NCBI RefSeq assembly: GCF_019649055.1
Contig: NW_026570238.1
Coordinates: forward strand, 372,001 to 436,000
Reading direction: 5' to 3'
DNA from: Paramacrobiotus metropolitanus
Lineage: Eukaryota; Tardigrada; Eutardigrada; Parachela; Macrobiotidae
DNA length: 64,000 nt
Positions 60,272 through 64,000 of this stretch are shown here, one piece after another. The position numbers and the translations under genes were made by a program. How positions within the stretch are numbered: the first letter of the stretch is position 1; every line of letters starts with the position of its first letter. The notes under the pieces are model-generated. The model made no database searches. It was given only the letters and a program-made list of their open reading frames with translations, and was not told where the DNA came from.

Positions 60272-62924
60272 TTGTTCAAGACACAAATTTTGGGCACCCA
60301 GTGCACCGTAGACTCTATGGTAGACGGAAAACCGCCCTATAAAACGACTACCCAATCCTGATCACTACTACCCAACCAATCCGAATTGCGCACAGCTGGT
60401 CAGCACTCCAGAATCCAGATTATTAAATTGCTAGAGTAGGTTTAAATTTTGATTCTAGCGTTTATCACTTAAGACATAATAGACATTCAACTAAAACGAA
60501 ATCGAAATAATACAAGTTTTCTGAATACAAAGACCTGACATTTTATTAGCAGAGATGAAACCACAACTGTTTCCATTTTCCATTAACTGACATGCTGAAG
60601 AGCAATGAGAAGCAATATGTGTATTAATTGAAAAAAGTTATGAATCTTTTTAGAGTGGTAATGATACACATACACACAAGTAATAGTAAGTTAAAGAATA
60701 TCCCAATTTTTATAATTTGCTGAGAAACTAATAAAAACCCCGTTCGATGTATCCTGAAAATTTTATTATACTGTGCAAGAAAATACTGACAGCATTCTAT
60801 ACGGCGACGAAAGCAGCATATGTATTCCAGTCATAAAAAACGAAGTTTTTACTACAGGCCATACCCTGAGGTGTCCTGCAGGCTATACGCCACGTAATAC
60901 TGCAAACTGAACACTAAGCTGTACTACAGGCATTACTATCAACTCAACTTAGCGCACTACAGGTTAAAGTGACGTTAAACTACAGGTCATACACTAGATT
61001 ATACTACGCGTTGTACTACAGGCAATACATTAAGCAAACCAGCCCGCACGCCGGTCTTTGATTATAATGCATAAGATATCAGCTAAGCATCCTGATTCCT
61101 GAATATTATTTTTAGTTATATTTAATCATATTAAAAATGATTTTAAAAGTTAAAATAAAAATTTGTAACCGGTAGAACGGAAAGATATCTGGTATGGTTT
61201 TAAAGATTTTAATAAATTTAATGTAAAGGACTTTATAAATGTAAAAAGAATTTAATGAATTATAAATTTTAAACAGTGCATCGGGCCGTACTATAAACAA
61301 AATTAAGCGCTATAAAAAAATTCATAAATGCAAAAACGCAAAAAATTGTAGTGTTTAGTATAAAAAAATCCTTGTTTTCTTGAGTTGTTTACAAAAAAAA
61401 AAATAATAGGGTGATTTATATCTTGCGCACAGAAGTATATTAAAGAAGAGGCGCATTTCATTAAGCAAATTTACTAACCAGTCTTACTAAATAACTACAG
61501 TTAATACAATGTACTGCTGAAATTTTCTTAAATCTTAAATGTTGTGTACCAAACTTGTGCCAAACATTTTCTACGCTTTAAATCATTTCTAATACTAGCA
61601 GAATTAAACATAATTAAGAAAAATATTCAAGAAGCTTAGCCTTGCTTGTTTGCCTCGCTTGTTTGCCTATCGTACTTCCTGCAATACAACCTGGAGTACA
61701 GCCCGTAGTACAACCTAGTGTACGGCCTGTAGTTTAACCTGTAATGCGCTAAGTTTAGTTAATAATAGTGCCTGTAGTAGAGCCTAGTGCTCAGCCTGCA
61801 GTATTACGTGGCGTACAGCCTGCAGTACGCCTTAATGTACGGCCTGTAGTAAAACTTTGTTTTTTTGTGACTGGAATACATATACCGCTTTCGTCGTCAT
61901 ATAGAATGCTGTTTTTTATTTCTTGCACGGTATTTTCTTGCATGGTATATATATTGAACGGAGGTTTTATTAGTTCTCAGCAAATAATCAAAAATCTTAT
62001 ATTCTTCAACTTACCATTAGGGGTATTACTTATGCGTATGTATATCTTTATCTATGCATATCACTCTAAAAATAGATTCATAACCTTTTTTAATTAATAA
62101 CCATATTGTTTCTCGCTGCTAGAATGTAATATTTACTGCACTACAGGTTGTACTACAGGCAGTACATACAACCTGTAGTACAGCCTGTAGTACAACCTAG
62201 CGTATGGCCTGTAGTTTAAGCTGTTATACTAAGTTTAGTTAGTAGAAATGCGTGTAGCACAGCCTGATGTTCAGCCTGCAGTATTACTTCCCGTACAGCC
62301 TGCTGTACACCTCAGTGTACGGCCTGTAGTAAAAAGTGAAAACTTGGTTTTTTTGTGACGGAAATACATATGCTGCTTTCGTAGCCGTATAAAATGCACC
62401 CATTATTTGCTTGGACAGTGTAATAGAATCTATTAGGATATAATGAACGGAGTTTTCATTCGTTTTTCAGCAAATAATGAAAATTCTGATGTTTTTCAAC
62501 TTATCATTATCTATCTATCTATTTGTATATCATTACCTATGTAAATATGTATAATTATTACCTATGTATATCACTCTACAAAAAAATTCATAACTTTTTA
62601 AATTAAAACGCATATTGCTTTTCGTCGCCATATCAATTAATGAGAAATGCATTTGTGGCGGATATTTCATTTCGGCTAATGAAATATTAGGTTCTGATCC
62701 AGAAAAAAAAAGAAGTATTTCGATTTCATTTTAGAATGTCACTGACTCAGTGCTAATAAAAGCTACTCTAGCAATCAGTAATTTGGGAGTACTGACCATC
62801 TGTACGCAATTCGGATTGGTTGGGTGGTAGTGAGCCGGATTGGGTAACCGCTTTTTAGGGCGGTTTTCCTTATACCATAGAGTCTACGGTGCACTGGGTG
62901 CCCAAAATTTTTGTGTCTTGTTCA
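60272..62924. mobile_element. Fold-back-like element with ~780-bp inverted arms
   Basis: The ends match in reverse complement: left 60272-60420 (GACACAAATTTTGGGCACCC, then GTGCACCGTAGACTC) against right 62785-62924. The similarity continues inward through a module with GCAAATAAT, CATATGTATTCC-like blocks and clustered CTGTAGTAC/GTACTACAG units: left copy about 60590-61060 (inverted), right copies about 61660-62130 and 62150-62640. The right arm thus holds a tandem second copy. A loop of about 600 bp (61060-61660) has no coding capacity and is very AT-rich. Long subrepeat-bearing inverted arms with no transposase are typical of fold-back elements. No clear target duplication was found. Confidence 0.7.
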
Positions 62925-63372
62925 AGTTTCAGCGCGTTTCAGCCGGCATGGAGCAGCAGTTACCCGGAGCGCCAGCGCTCTTCCTGTACTCGTACCAATA
63001 CTTTATAAACAGAACAAATCCGCCTGTACTTTCCTTATTTTTGCAAACTGATTACTGGTTACTAATAATATCATAAATTCATAATAAAATAAAAACGTAA
63101 GTTGGTTGCGATTTTGGTTATTCGTTATTGATGAAACATTGTATCTGCATTGAGAAAATCGGTTTATTCCAGCCACTGGTCCGCCGAGTTCTTGGGTATC
63201 TGCTCGCTCGTTGTCAGCTGTGATTGTGTGACACACTGACAACACTAGTTCGCGACTGATGCGTTCGTTTTTGTCACGAGCGGTAATTACCGTATGTGCG
63301 CCACAGCCTTTTGTTGGATATTTCTGGAAAAACTGTTCGCTGTTGGTCGAAAACAGGAGTTGTAGATTCACC
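62925..63372. promoter_or_regulatory. 5' flank of DNA ligase I
   Basis: This 450-bp stretch between the fold-back element and the ligase ATG should hold the ligase promoter and 5' UTR. GC content rises near 63150-63300. No specific motif is claimed. Confidence 0.35.
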
Positions 63373-64000
63373 ATGGCGCAGACTTCAATTACGTGAGTAG
63401 CATTTACCACAATCGTTTGGTTTTTTACTTTAAGTAATTTCTTGAACATAGAGCGCGCCGTAGGCGTTTGCCGCTGTACAATCCGAATTGTGTTGTACTA
63501 TTGTTATTAGGTCATTTTTCACAAAATCTTCCGATGCTGCCAAGAAATCCCCATTAAAACCAGGAGATAAATCGGAGGCTAATGCTGGCAAAACATCTGC
63601 AACGTCTGATAATCGGGAGAGCCAGTATGATCCCAGTGCGGAATCTTATGATCCCTTGACTGATGCCTGCTGGCAGAAAGGAGAGAAGTATGGCTGAAAG
63701 ACGGTTTTAAACGATCATGAATTTTGATTAAGAAAGAATTTCAATTGCAGAACACCATATATCGCTCTTGCCAAGACGTTTGACACCATTGAAAAGATAT
63801 CTTCGCGGTACTGTTAGAGTCCGATTCCTTAATACTGTGAGAAGTGCATGGATTATGGAAAATTATTGTTCACATGATTTGTTGTAGTTTGACAATTATA
63901 CGGACCATGCGGAATTTTTTTCGTTCGGTTATATTGTTGAGTCCGGATGATTTAGTGCGATGCCTGTACTTGAGTTTAAATAAAATCGCTCCATCGTGGG
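63373..64000 (+). CDS. LIG1: DNA ligase I, 5' part (runs off right edge)
   Basis: Exons 63373-63392, 63511-63687, 63751-63807 and 63888 to the edge join in phase. The start MAQTSITSFFTKSSDAAKK contains a PCNA-interacting (PIP) box, QxxIxxFF, at residues 3-10, as at the N-terminus of LIG1. A short Lys/Ser-rich stretch follows, then DACWQKGEKTPYIALAKTF and EKISSR, RNFFRSVILLSPDDLVRCLY and LSLNKIAPSW: the start of the DNA-binding domain of LIG1, which seals nicks between Okazaki fragments. The leader before this domain is only about 60 residues, much shorter than the vertebrate regulatory head. The catalytic lysine domain lies beyond the window. Confidence 0.92.

Noticed and set aside
61768-62097. 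109-codon plus-strand ORF in the fold-back element
   Set aside because: Its frame comes from the CTGTAGTAC subrepeats and AT-rich loop; the peptide is low-complexity with no transposase motif.

Overview
The window is nuclear DNA of an animal with a compact genome. Genes sit about 3-4 kb apart on both strands. They are broken by short GT-AG introns (many 50-300 bp, a few near 1 kb), and the sequence is AT-rich outside exons. The gene set is metazoan: nitric oxide synthase, an ELAV/Hu-type RNA-binding protein, a multi-Tudor protein, a DEPDC1/LET-99-like protein, SMIM14, an ORP9-like protein and DNA ligase I. I cannot fix the phylum from sequence alone; a small invertebrate is the safest statement. 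There are no operons, bacterial signals, CRISPR arrays or rRNA genes, and I found no convincing tRNA.

Layout, left to right. 1-0.4 kb: edge fragment of an unknown gene (minus). 1.0-6.8 kb: nitric oxide synthase (minus). 7.4-10.2 kb: helical-repeat protein, possibly KIFBP-like (minus). 11.4-11.9 kb: type II membrane protein fragment resembling the start of an M13/neprilysin peptidase (plus). 12.9-14.1 kb: small unrecognised gene of short exons (minus). 14.6-15.0 kb: SFT2-type vesicle transport protein (minus). 16.3-17.6 kb: Rab GTPase (plus). 17.8-20.6 kb: Tudor-domain protein (minus). 21.3-21.5 kb: possible Sm-like ORF (minus). 22.2-23.8 kb: AT-hook protein with a possible LEDGF-type C-terminus (minus). 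26.2-30.0 kb: ELAV-like protein with three RRMs (minus). 30.6-35.0 kb: nested repeats and transposons. 35.3-36.9 kb: MOCS2B/MoaE-like protein (plus). 37.7-38.2 kb: ZNHIT1 (plus). 38.6-41.3 kb: RCL1 (minus). 42.9-44.4 kb: centrin (plus). 45.4-49.6 kb: DEPDC1-like (minus). 50.6-53.0 kb: PH/FFAT-only ORP9-like (plus). 53.5-56.6 kb: CWC27 cyclophilin (minus). 58.1-59.6 kb: SMIM14 (minus). 60.3-62.9 kb: a large fold-back element. 63.4 kb to the edge: 5' end of DNA ligase I (plus).

The genes are unrelated housekeeping and regulatory genes rather than a functional cluster. RCL1/centrin and DEPDC1/ORP9 are head-to-head pairs that may share promoter regions; centrin/DEPDC1 and ORP9/CWC27 are tail-to-tail.

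Most notable observations: a non-autonomous hAT-like element with a perfect 8-bp target duplication nested in a larger inverted-repeat region; a 2.65-kb fold-back element with arms of about 780 bp; an ORP9 homologue that stops just after its VAP-binding motif and has no lipid-transfer domain; a MoaE-family protein that has lost the family's N-terminal glycine/arginine motif; and a phase-compatible transmembrane exon inside a CWC27 intron. Gene models were assembled by eye from splice sites and family similarity recalled from memory; no alignment or search was run.
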